Positions 10,320 through 19,378 are shown, numbered from the stretch's first letter. The stretch: 31,214 nucleotides of DNA from Lingula anatina (GCF_001039355.2 NW_019773961.1:1-31214), one strand, 5' to 3'. Numbers and translations: made by a program. Notes: generated from the letters alone by a model not told the origin.

Positions 10320-11600
10320 TAGAAAGTACTGGAGTCACTTGCACGACGAAGGGGCAAAGGGACTGCAGTTTTTAACGGATTACCATTCCTGTCACGGTAT
10401 GATATTTTGGCACTGCACCAACAAGAAATGTCATTTTTCATTGATACCTCCGAGTGTTTTTTGATATTTACATATTTTTTGCATCTTGACTATTTATATT
10501 CCTATATAAGAAAATATATACTCCCAGATAGCAATAATAAGTTTTATAGCATTTAATTTAGTCTCGGATCCATGATATAAAAATGTTACAATGAGCAACA
10601 GGCAGTGATTACTAGAAAGGCACATGAGTAGAAAGTAAAAAACCGATCTAGTCTCCTTTCTGCTGTATCGTGGGTCCACATAGTTGCATTTTAAACTGGG
10701 TTCCTTTCCCTAGATCGATCTAACAGGATCAGTCCATCTCCACGGGGTCCCTCGATAAACTGCTTTGAGCACTTGTTACAAGCGTCTGAGACGTCTGATA
10801 CGCCCACCAAAGCTGCTAAACGATAGTTAGTTATCTCCTGTCAGTCTTAGCAGGCATGACAAACATCTAAGCCGCCCAAATAATTGCAATAAAGCGAGAA
10901 TCCCCTCGGAGATAGCTCGATCCAAAGTTAGTACGATAGTCTCTGGGAATAGTCTCTTAAATAGCATAACTCGTTATTAAATTAATTTTTTTATATGTTT
11001 TACTTTTAAGTTATTTTAATTTTTTAAGCAATTCCTTTTTTTATTTCATAAGCATAGATCTATGTTTCATACGATTGTTTTTAATGAGGAAGTTGATTTA
11101 ATTAGCTAATATATATGATGTATATATAAATAGTTTGAAAAGAAAATGTTTTTAAGTCAGTGGGTTGTGAGTTTGTAATTGAATAATTCCCTTTACATTC
11201 TACCACTTTTTGAGTCAGCATAACAGGAACATATTTGTCAGTATCGATTACTGCCAGCTGTCACTATGAAAGCTTTTTTTTTTTTTTTTTGATGACTTAA
11301 CATGTGCTGTTGTAAATAAAGCAATCTGTCAAAATTATGGACATGTGTTTATTTTTTTAACAAAGTGTCCTCTGTCGTGGCTTATGATTGTAGCTAGATT
11401 ATTAAAACGTTCTTATAATGTTGTTAAATTCATTTAGAGACACTGAACTATACTTCAGCAAGTAGTTATATTTGGTGAAAAAGAAAACTTCAAGGTTATG
11501 GGGGATTTCAGGGCTAGTTTTGATTCAAACGAATGGTTCATAAAGATTAAAATGTAGATTGTCCTGAAAACGGTGAAACAAGTAAGCTCTTTTCCTTTAT
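10320..11600. other. Non-coding end of unit A
   Basis: AT-rich. It holds a TIR element at 10696-10956, blocks aligning with 25150-25400, 25660-25690 and 25860-25910, and a poly-T at about 11275-11290. No gene is seen. Confidence 0.6.
10696..10956. mobile_element. About 260-bp TIR element (AGATCGATCTA family)
   Basis: Flanked by TTAAA at 10691-10695 and 10957-10961. The matching place in unit B (about 25400-25415) has only one TTAA-like word, so this is an insertion into unit A. The ends are imperfect inverted repeats carrying TTCCCnnnnnTAGATCGATCTA-type sequence. A relative with the same ends and internal blocks (AAGCCG, CTCTGGGAATA) lies at about 29101-29930. A TTAA-type target fits piggyBac or Kolobok-like families; which one is unclear. 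Confidence 0.65.
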
Positions 11601-11818
11601 CTCTTTTTCACAATCAGCTCGCCTTTTGTCGGAAAAGAACACCGTATTCTCTTTTATTACATATGGTAAAGCTTTTATACCCATATTTCAGTCGTAAGCA
11701 TTATGCTGTGTGTGTTTGGAGGGGGGGGGGAGGTCTCCCCAAAACTTTCTTTTAACATGAATCCAAAAGGCCGATTCATCTAAACAAAATTTCCAGCTTA
11801 CTAAAATATGACTAAGAT

Positions 11819-11822
<4 letters not shown>

Positions 11823-11850
<28 letters not shown>
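11823..11850. repeat. (GA)n microsatellite
   Basis: Counterpart of 182-209. It directly abuts the truncated Kar5 exon 2 of unit B. Confidence 0.9.
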
Positions 11851-11852
<2 letters not shown>

Positions 11853-12172
11853 GTTGTTGATATATCAGACAGCTTGCCCAGGTCGTCCTCTGACAAACCC
11901 TCACAACTAGTTCCTAGCTTACCAACATTTTGAAATTATTACGTTACATTTATATATTATATAAAAATCTGTTATCATTTAAACTTCCTTTGATCTATTT
12001 CGTCTATTAATTGTAAAAAACATCCAATTTTTCTTGTAATTAATTAATTTTACTTCAAAATCTGTACACTGCTGCTAGCTCCTTCACCCCCCCCCCCACC
12101 CCCCAAAAAATGAATAAATTACATTAATATAAAATAAGAACAAGTCTAGGCATGTCCTCATGTAAGTTGGAA

Positions 12173-12175
<3 letters not shown>

Positions 12176-12219
<44 letters not shown>

Positions 12220-12220
12220 G
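12176..12220. repeat. (ATT)n microsatellite
   Basis: About fourteen ATT units in the intron of the Kar5 pseudogene. Absent from unit A at this place. Confidence 0.92.
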
Positions 12221-12333
12221 GAATTCTATTCTGGTGAACTTCCACGATGTCATACTACATCTTTTGAGAAAGAAGAAAATAAACCACCCCACCTCATGAT
12301 GTCACAAGTCTAACTGCGACAGTTTTAGTCCTG

Positions 12334-12479
12334 TACCCTGGGTGTCAGGGCACAGAAAAAGCTAGCTTGTTTTAACTATCCACTTATCTTGTCATGGGAT
12401 CGCTTTTACTAGTTTTGCTATGTGTTATATATGAAATCAAGATCGATCTGGCAAAAATGAAACCTAGAACCTAGGGTGC
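12334..12479. mobile_element. 146-bp MITE inside the Kar5 pseudogene exon
   Basis: Starts TACCCTGGGTGTC and ends (reversed) GCACCCTAGGTTC. AGTCCTG is duplicated at 12327-12333 and 12480-12486, while unit A has a single AGTCCTG at the same codon position (728-734). Counting one base more, the duplication is 8 bp with one mismatch. The CACCCT-type ends resemble those of the element at 29181-29784. Non-coding. Confidence 0.87.
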
Positions 12480-13102
12480 AGTCCTGCGACCTCCATCAAA
12501 AACTTCTCATCCACTGTCGCCATTTCAAAAGGCACCTGTCGATTCGTCTTTAAAAGTGATACCACTTCAACTTGCTTCCCTTCTTCTCCCTGCGCTTGTC
12601 CGTCCCCAAAAAGCAACTCAAAAAGACCCTGTGACTTCCCTACAGTCGCTGCGAATCCCATTAATAAAAAAGAAAACGTTGTAATTTGTTGTAGTTGACA
12701 TATTTGTTGAAGTATTTGAGAGACAGACTTCTTAGTTTTACAGTGCCCACGTTGTGCGTCATAGACAACAGTGATTGGCTGTGTTTGAACTTCCGGGTCA
12801 TCTATCTATGAAATCTACACCGCTTTGTTAGTTGAGAAGAAGACATTGTGCTGAATAGACACTGCATGACATGGGATTTTCCCGCGAAAATGGATTTTCC
12901 CGGAGAAATAATCAACTTTCTCGTTCCATGAGTCAATAATCTATCCCTCTCTGCACTTGAACTCAACCATTGATTTTATAAAGGTCGATTTAGTTTAAAA
13001 TGACTGGCCAATCATATAACCGGTGACCATCTTCCTATATGCTGTAAATAGGGCCTACAGTGTCAACATCAAGAACGCTCCAAACCAGAAAAAAATGTAC
13101 AC

Positions 13103-13640
13103 CTCGACCATTGAGCAATCAACACGTCGTTGTCAGAACTCCTTGGCTCACATTAGTGACACGCAGATGACTGTCCTCACCACCTTACTGTGCCGCTATC
13201 AGTAAGCAACACCACCACTTAAGCGAGATACTTTCGTGGATTCACTATATCGTCACAAGCGAAACACTTGTGAACATACACCCTCACACTGTTATCTGCG
13301 TAAGCAGACACACACTCACAAAGGCGAGACACCTTTGACGAGAACCTGGTTCTCTCCACCTGGGAAAAACCACTTGCTGCTACACAGCACTGACCACCCC
13401 CTCACGCCCCCCCCTTTTTATATTTTTTTCGGACTCAGCAGCTGATGAAGGTCACTTGATGACCGAAAAGCGCTTTCTGCAACCAGTACATCCCCCTACA
13501 GGCTGTGCGTCTCTCGTACAACGTTTCTCTGGCCCCTCTCATACAGAGGTGAGACGCCTCTTACTACACCACGCTGAGGTGAGACGCCTCACGCAGTACG
13601 CTGTACACGGCTACGCACACTCACTCCATCAGATATAACT
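13103..13640 (+). ncRNA. Structured RNA block: string of hairpins around a hammerhead-like core
   Basis: Present only in unit B; homology with A stops at AATGTACA (13093-13100) and resumes near 13712. Plus-strand hairpins: 13120-13132 (CAAC/GTTG), 13148-13159 (TCAC/GTGA), 13184-13206 (CTTACTG/CAGTAAG), 13215-13239 (CCAC/GTGG enclosing AAG/CTT), 13254-13272 (CACAAG/CTTGTG), 13295-13308 (TCTGC/GCAGA, GTAA loop, a GNRA type), 13319-13337 (CAAAGG/CCTTTG), 13340-13354 (GAGAAC/GTTCTC), 13545-13561 (AGAGG/CCTCT), 13575-13591 (TGAGG/CCTCA). Five have seven-base loops: CGAGATA, CGAAACA, CGAGACA, TGAGACG, TGAGACG. A hammerhead-like motif is at 13438-13480. Most likely a retroelement piece (Penelope-like pLTR or retrozyme), a group known to carry hammerheads. 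The exact ends are not determined. Confidence 0.6.
13438..13480 (+). ncRNA. Hammerhead ribozyme-like motif (type I)
   Basis: All core parts occur in order: stem I 5' strand GCAG (13438-13441), CTGATGA (13442-13448), one extra A (13449), stem II GGTCA/TGACC (13450-13454 and 13460-13464) with a CTTGA loop, GAAA (13465-13468), a two-base stem III AA/TT with loop GCGC, and T76 as residue 17 before stem I 3' strand CTGC (13477-13480). AAGCGCTT is self-complementary, so stem III could instead form between two molecules. An extra A between A9 and 10.1 is known in the active chrysanthemum chlorotic mottle viroid hammerhead. Predicted cleavage is after 13476. Activity is inference. Confidence 0.62.
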
Positions 13641-13740
13641 ATAAACGGATATATCATATCACTCCTTCACATAAGCGTAATGGAGGAAAATCCAAGGGAA
13701 TTAGAGCATTAAGATAGATAGATAGATACAGTTTATACAG

Positions 13741-13788
<48 letters not shown>

Positions 13789-13789
13789 T
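13741..13789. repeat. (AAT)n microsatellite
   Basis: Counterpart of the tract at 2306-2341, slightly longer. Confidence 0.9.
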
Positions 13790-14558
13790 TTCCTACATAA
13801 CGCATTCCATTCTAAAAGATTTTAATGCACTCAATACAATTAAATATTAAACTTCTGAAAAATTATGTCCCTGTAATACAGCACTCAAATGATACATTTA
13901 TTTATCTAATATTAGTTTACAATCTATAATGTGATCAACTATCGTCACAACATTAATATAAATAACATAATAAGTCTGTATATAAAAATTATAAAAGTGA
14001 AATTAATCGACACTCTTTCTATAGGAGTATACATGTATAACAGCTTCATTTTTTTCACCTATATTCTTGATGGTGGTTTGTTTCTGGGCTGTTTACGGTT
14101 ATATAGGCCTTCGCACACGTGACAATGAGACACAAAAATAAGTCATATGCTATTTTTACTACATAAAACGAATCAGTGATTCAGAATCCAAACTGCTTCA
14201 CAAAGCAAAAATCACAAAGCACTCAGGCTATTAGCATAAAAAAAGATCTATATAAAGCTTCTTTTTCCATTTTCAGTCGTATTTCCCAATGTCATGGCAA
14301 AATTTATACTTTAAAAATAAGTAATTTACAAAATGATAACAGCACAAAACTATTTTATCTAAAAGTAGTAAAAAAATAAATGAATTGATTTAATAATTCA
14401 AATGAAGGTTTAAAAAGTGGACTTTGCATGAAGTCGGAATTAGATGACACACAGTAATAGGCCAAATGTAGAGAGTGCTTGTACTTTTTAATAGACTTTT
14501 TAATAGAATGTCTGGGAAAGCTGGAATGTCTTCACTGTTTCGTGTAGAAGTTTTAAAC

Positions 14559-15788
14559 TTAATACACATTATCCAATTCAAAAGTTTCTCTCAAAGATTT
14601 CTTCAGTTTCTGGGACTGATACTGTAAATATGCATCTCGTCTGTCCAAGTATGGTTTTCCAGTTTTATTCATTATCCAGTCCTGAATCTCGCCTTCGGCA
14701 TCGACAAGTGCTTCCTGTAGATGGCGCCTCATTTCAAAACGAAGTTTTTCTTCCAAAAGATGGGGACGAATCCCTCTAACTAACCCACTACGAAGCAGCA
14801 AACTCGTTTCAAATTCGTCCAAAAATTCAAAAGCTTGGATTTCGTTCAACGCCTGCCATTCTTGCACGAATATTCCCTTACTTATTTCTAAGTTTTCCCT
14901 TCGACTTTCCTTTGCCGTTTGAATCTTTGTGATTTTCTTAAGCCATTCCGGTACTGAGCTGGTTCCAGCTTGGGCAATCTGCTCGCCGCCATTTGAACCT
15001 GCATTCTCAGCCGCTGCAGTTTCGGGGGTTTCTTGGACGTTAACGGGTGCCGTTTCTTCTTCCTCTTTGTCTGTCTCTTGCCCATGATTTTCAGCAAGAG
15101 ACCATTGGATAAAAGTGCCATAGGGCACCTGCTCGTTTACATCATGTGTTTCAGAATAATGTATGGATTCTGGCTGGTGTTCTACAAGCACATCTGCAGA
15201 AGTTATGACATCGTTATCGTGAGACCCTTGTGGTCCCTGTGGTTCGCATATCCCTTGACCATTTCCCTGCATCCCTTGTGTTTCGGGTATTTCCGACTGT
15301 GATCGGGGAATTTCCGTTTCCGTCTTCTTGACCTGCTTGGCGTATGCTTCATCTGTGATATTTATGAGATCTGCACATTTATTTACAAGATCATCGCCAG
15401 GTATAAACTTGTTCTTGCCTTGCAAGCACATCCTTTTAGTAAATAAGGTTGATGTTTGGTCTGAAAATCCACGGTCTTTCTTTGTTTTTTTTCTGCAAAT
15501 TGCGTAAAGTAACGGTGATTCAAAATATGTAGTTTTAAGGACATGTTGCAGTAACCATATAAACTTACTATTTCGACGTTTATTTCTTTTGCATTCAGGT
15601 CCATCAGTTTTTGGAAAATAAGTATGGCAGCTATTGTCAGAGATCTTTGAAGAACTTAATATTTTGAGCCAAGCTAGTCGTCTCGAGGACGTCATCTCGC
15701 GGACATTTTGAATGCAACTCTCAGGACTCTTGGCAGCTTTTGTTGCTTCAGGAGGGGTTACAGCAATTTTACTAGAAGCGCAGCCCAT
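14559..15788 (-). CDS. Unknown acylated-type protein, 409 aa (unit B paralogue)
   Basis: The open frame extends to 15950, but the start is taken at 15788. A strong acceptor (TTTTCTTTTACAG, minus strand, about 15822) lies between, and the ATG aligns with the unit A start. The N-terminus MGCASSK is a textbook N-myristoylation signal (Gly2, Ser6, Lys7) with Cys3 for palmitoylation, so membrane anchoring is likely. Residues 66-75 (CKRNKRRNSK) are strongly basic. Residues 160-275 are acidic and Gln/Pro/Glu-rich. Residues 277-409 form the conserved domain shared with the unit A protein, including EWQALNEIQAF, LDEFET, EIQDWIMNKTG and PYLDRRDAYLQYQSQKLK. The domain is not one I recognise. The N-terminal 160 residues hardly align between the paralogues. 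Confidence 0.82.
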   Translation of the reverse strand: MGCASSKIAVTPPEATKAAKSPESCIQNVREMTSSRRLAWLKILSSSKISDNSCHTYFPKTDGPECKRNKRRNSKFIWLLQHVLKTTYFESPLLYAICRKKTKKDRGFSDQTSTLFTKRMCLQGKNKFIPGDDLVNKCADLINITDEAYAKQVKKTETEIPRSQSEIPETQGMQGNGQGICEPQGPQGSHDNDVITSADVLVEHQPESIHYSETHDVNEQVPYGTFIQWSLAENHGQETDKEEEETAPVNVQETPETAAAENAGSNGGEQIAQAGTSSVPEWLKKITKIQTAKESRRENLEISKGIFVQEWQALNEIQAFEFLDEFETSLLLRSGLVRGIRPHLLEEKLRFEMRRHLQEALVDAEGEIQDWIMNKTGKPYLDRRDAYLQYQSQKLKKSLRETFELDNVY

Positions 15789-16378
15789 GTTATTCCTTGT
15801 TTTTACAGATCGTAAGTATTCTGTAAAAGAAAAACACAATAAGAGACGATGTAAATAAGTAACTAGCTTACAGTAGAGGGTCCTCACCGCCGAGGGTTGG
15901 AGGTTCACGTGCACCCTTCCCCCTTTCCATTCTCTCTCCTGCCTATCCAAAAAAAAAAAAAAAAAAATATATATATATCATTAATTCGTTAGTTAATAAG
16001 AAGAAAATATATGGATGTATAAGAGAATGTATACTAGTAACAAGCTAATTGAATCATTTTCCAGCCCTGTTCCCTGCATATTATATATTACACAAATAAT
16101 GATTGTCTTCGTTTACATATTTACATGTATCAATCGAAGTCAAGTGGTTCTTCTTTACTTGTGTCTCTGATTGAAAGTGAAAAGTGTGTGTAAAAATGTA
16201 TGTATGGTACATTAGAAGAAAATGGCACATGGGAAAGGTTCCTAATCATTCCCCACACACTCGCGCGCGAGCACTTATGTAAATTAATTCCAATATCACA
16301 TTGTGGAACAAATGACCAGCTAAAAGTAGGACGAATAATAATATTAGTTAAAATCAAAATCTCATACTGGAGATGACA

Positions 16379-16662
16379 CCCGCACGAAAATGCAGTAGTA
16401 TCGAAGTAGCAAAGAAGCATTAACGCAGTAGTGGTGCGAAGCATATTTGCAGTAGAAATGCAGTATAGCCTACTGCAATTCTACTTCAAAAATTACATAG
16501 GGTTGTACAGAGGAGGAGCATAAATGCAGTAGATTAGCAGCATGATAAAAGCATGTTTCAAATATGCTAATTAGCTCCCACATCGAAGCAGATTTGAAGC
16601 ATGTTTGCAGTATGATTGCAGTAGTCTACTGCACTGGAGTATCTACTTCGTTTTCGTGCGGG
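16379..16662. mobile_element. 284-bp TIR element rich in GCAGTAG/GAAGTAG words
   Basis: CCCGCACGAAAA at 16379-16390 is matched by its inverse at 16651-16662. GCAGTAG and GAAGTAG words are repeated in both orientations throughout. Unit A reads through at the equivalent position (about 4842-4862) without it, so it is an insertion. No clear target duplication was found. Confidence 0.7.
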
Positions 16663-16684
16663 CATGTTCGTTTAAAAAATAGGT

Positions 16685-16720
16685 CACGTTTCAGCCTTAT
16701 CTCAAGCCCTTCTTCAGGTG
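16685..16720 (-). ncRNA. Decayed hammerhead-like motif
   Basis: On the minus strand: CTGAAGA (16717-16711), an extra A, an imperfect stem II with a GAGAT loop, GAAA (16692-16689), then CGTG. The order matches the Penelope-type CTGAAGAAGG...GAAACGT signature. The residue at the position 17 equivalent is G, which hammerheads do not cleave after, and stem II has a mismatch, so it is predicted dead. Confidence 0.4.
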
Positions 16721-17199
16721 TACTGATATTTGCCTGTCACCTACTGAAGTAGGTCAGCACCTTATGTAAGTATACATTTGGAAACTCGATAGCTTATCAA
16801 GTAATTCAAAGGCAATTATTCTATTTATTTAATCAGTTTATTGTCATAAAATTTGTTATCTAATTACTTATCAAATGAGGTTCAATTAATAATTAATCAG
16901 GTGAGAAATAAATCAATTTAGGGTACATCAATGCAAAACATATAAAAAATCATAAAAAATGGTTGCAAAAAAAAATATATATATATTGATAATTAACAGA
17001 TTAACTTAAAAAATGCATTGGTAAATAAAAATATATTTCTAATAGTCAAATTTTCAGGATACTGCTTTTGTACAAAGAGCAGTTGCTTGGGTGTTTTCAT
17101 CTTCAATTACAACTGATAAATTCGTGTTACTGGACTTTAAAATAACATAAACATTTCAAGGGATGACAATTGTTTGTATAAAATTCTTATTTCTCAATA

Positions 17200-17296
17200 A
17201 GTACATTACCACCAAAAAGGCAGTTATCAAAATTATCTGGAATTTGTTCATTTGCATCAGACAACGCCATGGATGGCCTTCATAGATGGCTACCTT
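17200..17296. repeat. Dispersed copy of the 1685-1776 segment
   Basis: Both stretches share ..ACCAAAAA..., ...ATTATCTGGAAT/ATTATTCTGGAAT and CATAGATGGCTAC in the same orientation, but they sit on opposite sides of the unknown minus-strand gene in the two units. Likely a low-copy dispersed repeat or a rearrangement. Confidence 0.5.
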
Positions 17297-17616
17297 CTGT
17301 AATAATATTTAAAGAGATTACTGCATAAACCAAACTTAAAAATGAAATTGGACTATCTTTGAATGTCAGAAAGGATTTATCAACCACTGACGTAGTCTTT
17401 GCCCCCAGGAAACCCCGTTTTATTACCCTTTTCCTGTCACAGTTGTTATCCTTATCAATGACAAAAGATCATAGCCAACCAGAAAATGTATGTAGTCAAA
17501 CCAAACTTTTAAGTTGTTTAAAAACAACATCGTACTGGATCTGTCCTTAAAAAATAAATATCGCAACTTTGACTCATGGCTGGTGTATCGTCTGCTAGCC
17601 TCAGTGATATAACGGC

Positions 17617-17880
17617 AATTAAGGCATAGTTCACATGAAAAATCCAAATTCCAAAAATCCATTGGCGGTATCTTATGATCACGGTCTGTGCCCTGAATAC
17701 CCCGCGAGGTAATTACTGGCAGCGCAAGCGAGTCCTTTCCAAAGCTGCAATTAATTCTTGCTGTGCTCGGAGGAGATTCTGACACCTGGACGCGGGGTAT
17801 TCAGGGCACAGGCCGTGATCAATAGAAACCAACAATGGATTTTTGGTATTAGGATTTTTCATGTGAACGATGCTTTAGTG
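17617..17880. mobile_element. About 264-bp foldback element with long arms
   Basis: Arms of about 85-90 bp: GTTCACATGAAAAATCC, CCAAAAATCCATTG, GATCACGG, TGTGCCCTGAATACCCCGCG on the left all recur inverted on the right. The central spacer is about 80 bp. No clear target duplication and no coding capacity. Confidence 0.8.
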
Positions 17881-18306
17881 TCACGTGCTCAGTTCAATCG
17901 GTTTCATAAGCACAGTAAAACGGTCAAAACCAAAAAACAACCAACACATTTTCCACCATACATGTACCTTACTGGTACTGGCGTGGTACATGTAAATGTT
18001 CCCTTGTTCCCCAAATCCCCACGCACTTAACAAAATGCTAAAAGGGAGCGGGAGATGTTAGAAGGTTGAAGATTTAAATAGTTGACAAGTAGAGTTTTAG
18101 AACCATACCTGTGGCACAGACTTGGAAATGCCCATTGATGTCTCATACATGGCACACTACATTGTAACCCGTTCAAGTCAAACATTTTACATCCTTAATG
18201 CGAGAGTTTATCAAAATTAAACAATTCTCTCATGGTATGGGTCTACCATTTACGATTATGCCCCAGGAAAACATGCTCGAGTGCGCACTCACACACACAC
18301 ACACAT

Positions 18307-18573
18307 CAGGGGCGGATCCAGGATTATTTGAAGGGGGGTCCGCGAATACAAAGCCGACCCTCCCCCCCTCCCCCCCCCTCCCCCGCACTTGGCGTGGGCT
18401 TCGGGGCCCGTTGAAGGGGCGCGAAAAATGTTGGTATTTAAAAAGACAAACGGTGCCATTTGGTACGATTTAGAACTTTGATTCAGCTAGTCAAAATTCT
18501 AATTTTAAAAGGGGACCAGAAATCGAAGGGGGGGATGTCAGGACCCCCCTGACCCCCTCTAAATCCACCACTG
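18307..18573. mobile_element. hAT-type MITE (CAGGGGCGGATCCAGGATT family)
   Basis: Left end CAGGGGCGGATCCAGGATTA; right end, reversed, CAGTGGTGGATTTAGAGGGG. CAG...CTG ends and G-rich subterminal runs are typical of a hAT MITE family widespread in marine invertebrates. It is inserted into a CA repeat, so the target duplication cannot be read cleanly. A left-end remnant lies at 5062-5078. Confidence 0.75.
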
Positions 18574-18599
18574 CACATACTCACGATCACACAAAGACT

Positions 18600-18642
18600 C
18601 TCTCTCTCTCCTTCTATCTCTCTCTCTCTCTCTCTCTCTCTC
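18600..18642. repeat. (CT)n microsatellite
   Basis: Near-pure CT dinucleotides; counterpart of the short CT tract at 6001-6012. Confidence 0.9.
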
Positions 18643-18989
18643 ATGTACACAGCCAAATCCAAAGCCAGTAATGATAATTCTATAATAATGTTTATAATAT
18701 GATTTAACTAAATTGGCCTTACACTTGGCTACATGTAGGCGACAACACCCATGAGAGAGAGACTTCTTTACTTCTTTACTTACCTCAGTAGAGCTAGTAT
18801 TGATTCTTTGCCAGTACGCTCCTTTATTTGCCTACTTCAACTGCCCTCATTCATGAGTTGACAAAAGTAGCTCTTTTTATCAACACATAACCATCATGAC
18901 CCCGATAAGAGACAGGCGCCAACTTAATCAACAGATACCACAGGGAACTGTTTGTTAACACCAGTGGTTTTTCCCCATACCTTTCAATC

Positions 18990-19054
18990 CCATACACCTC
19001 CGACTTGCTGAATACAGGATAAGATGGCTGCCCAGCTAACAAAGAATTAATCAG
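18990..19054 (+). promoter_or_regulatory. Gene X (unit B) non-coding first exon end
   Basis: ATGGCTGCC (19024) followed by TAATCAG|GTAAGC at 19054/19055, matching the unit A arrangement at 6596-6614. The ATG opens an eight-codon uORF ending within the exon. The next exon begins at 19339 after CGTTTCAG. No TATA box or CRE is seen here. Confidence 0.5.
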
Positions 19055-19378
19055 GTAAGCAATGTAACTTTTGTTTTCAAAGTTATCAAGGAAGGTGCAA
19101 GTAGTTTTGATAGGAATTACAGTCGTTCGTCATTTGTACACTAAAATGACTGTTGTGCTACTAGAAATACTCAAAAATGCATTAAAAGCGCCTATTGTAC
19201 CATTGATTAAACTTGATTTCTGGTGTTAGTCAATGAACTACCCCTCTTAATTATGAGAAAGAAAACACATAAACCTAATGTCTGGGACTACGTGTTTCTA
19301 CTATTGAGATGTTTTATCCCTCTTATCTCTCGTTTCAGCTGTGCTTTTGGAATATAGGATGAAAAGTGCTAGTCAAAT

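Larger units (their letters stand above)
1..11550. repeat. Unit A of a tandem three-gene duplication
   Basis: Colinear homology with 11600-25960 can be followed block by block: Kar5 exons (227-944 vs 11870-12701), the unknown minus-strand gene (3089-4144 vs 14559-15788), gene X (6558-8957 vs about 18990-22232), a conserved tail (9494-9840 vs 22980-23228), 10030-10320 vs 24240-24500, 10490-10690 vs 25150-25400, and 11400-11450 vs 25860-25910. Even the (GA)n and (AAT)n tracts sit at matching places. The offset grows from about 11.5 to 14.5 kb because unit B has gained more insertions. The left end lies outside the window. The junction, about 11.5-11.7 kb, is judged by eye. Confidence 0.9.
11860..12701 (-). 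pseudogene. bmb: Kar5/brambleberry pseudogene (unit B)
   Basis: Exon 1 remnant is 12293-12701 and exon 2 remnant about 11860-11933. Four independent lesions are visible against unit A. (1) One extra base in the signal-peptide region (about 12660-12680) shifts the frame after the conserved ATG. (2) A 146-bp MITE (12334-12479) sits in exon 1 between the AGL and KLSQ codons. (3) The exon 2 acceptor CAG has become CAA. (4) Exon 2 breaks off after DLGKLSD and runs into the (GA)n tract, losing the LFNCQ and TYPC motifs. The donor GAG|GT of exon 1 is still present. The open stretch at 12464-12661 is only what lies between lesions 1 and 2. Confidence 0.88.
12710..14558. other. Intergenic DNA between the Kar5 pseudogene and the unknown gene (unit B)
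   Basis: 12710-13102 aligns with 950-1509 minus the 1288-1460 MITE. 13103 to about 13700 is the hammerhead/hairpin block. 13741-13789 is (AAT)n. 13790-14558 aligns with 2341-3088. No exon is supported. The three short open frames at 13023-13638 run through the hairpins and look spurious. Confidence 0.65.
15823..18680. other. Intergenic/upstream DNA, unit B, rich in TIR elements
   Basis: No coding exon is supported in these roughly 2.9 kb. It contains poly-A/(AT)n at 15950-15979, a block aligning with unit A near 4440-4490 (16085-16115), three TIR elements (16379-16662, 17617-17880, 18307-18573), a decayed hammerhead-like motif (16685-16720, minus), a segment similar to 1685-1776 (17200-17296), and (CA)n/(CT)n tracts (18288-18305, 18600-18642). 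A 5' non-coding exon of the 14559-15788 gene must lie somewhere upstream of 15822. Confidence 0.6.

Noticed and set aside
13236-13638. Two short open frames rich in Cys, His and Thr in the hairpin block
   Set aside because: They run straight through the inverted repeats, have no start context or splice partners, and their Cys/His spacing fits no zinc finger.
13103-13640. Reading the repeated hairpins as a CRISPR array
   Set aside because: Stems differ between hairpins, spacing is uneven, and the DNA is clearly animal nuclear sequence.
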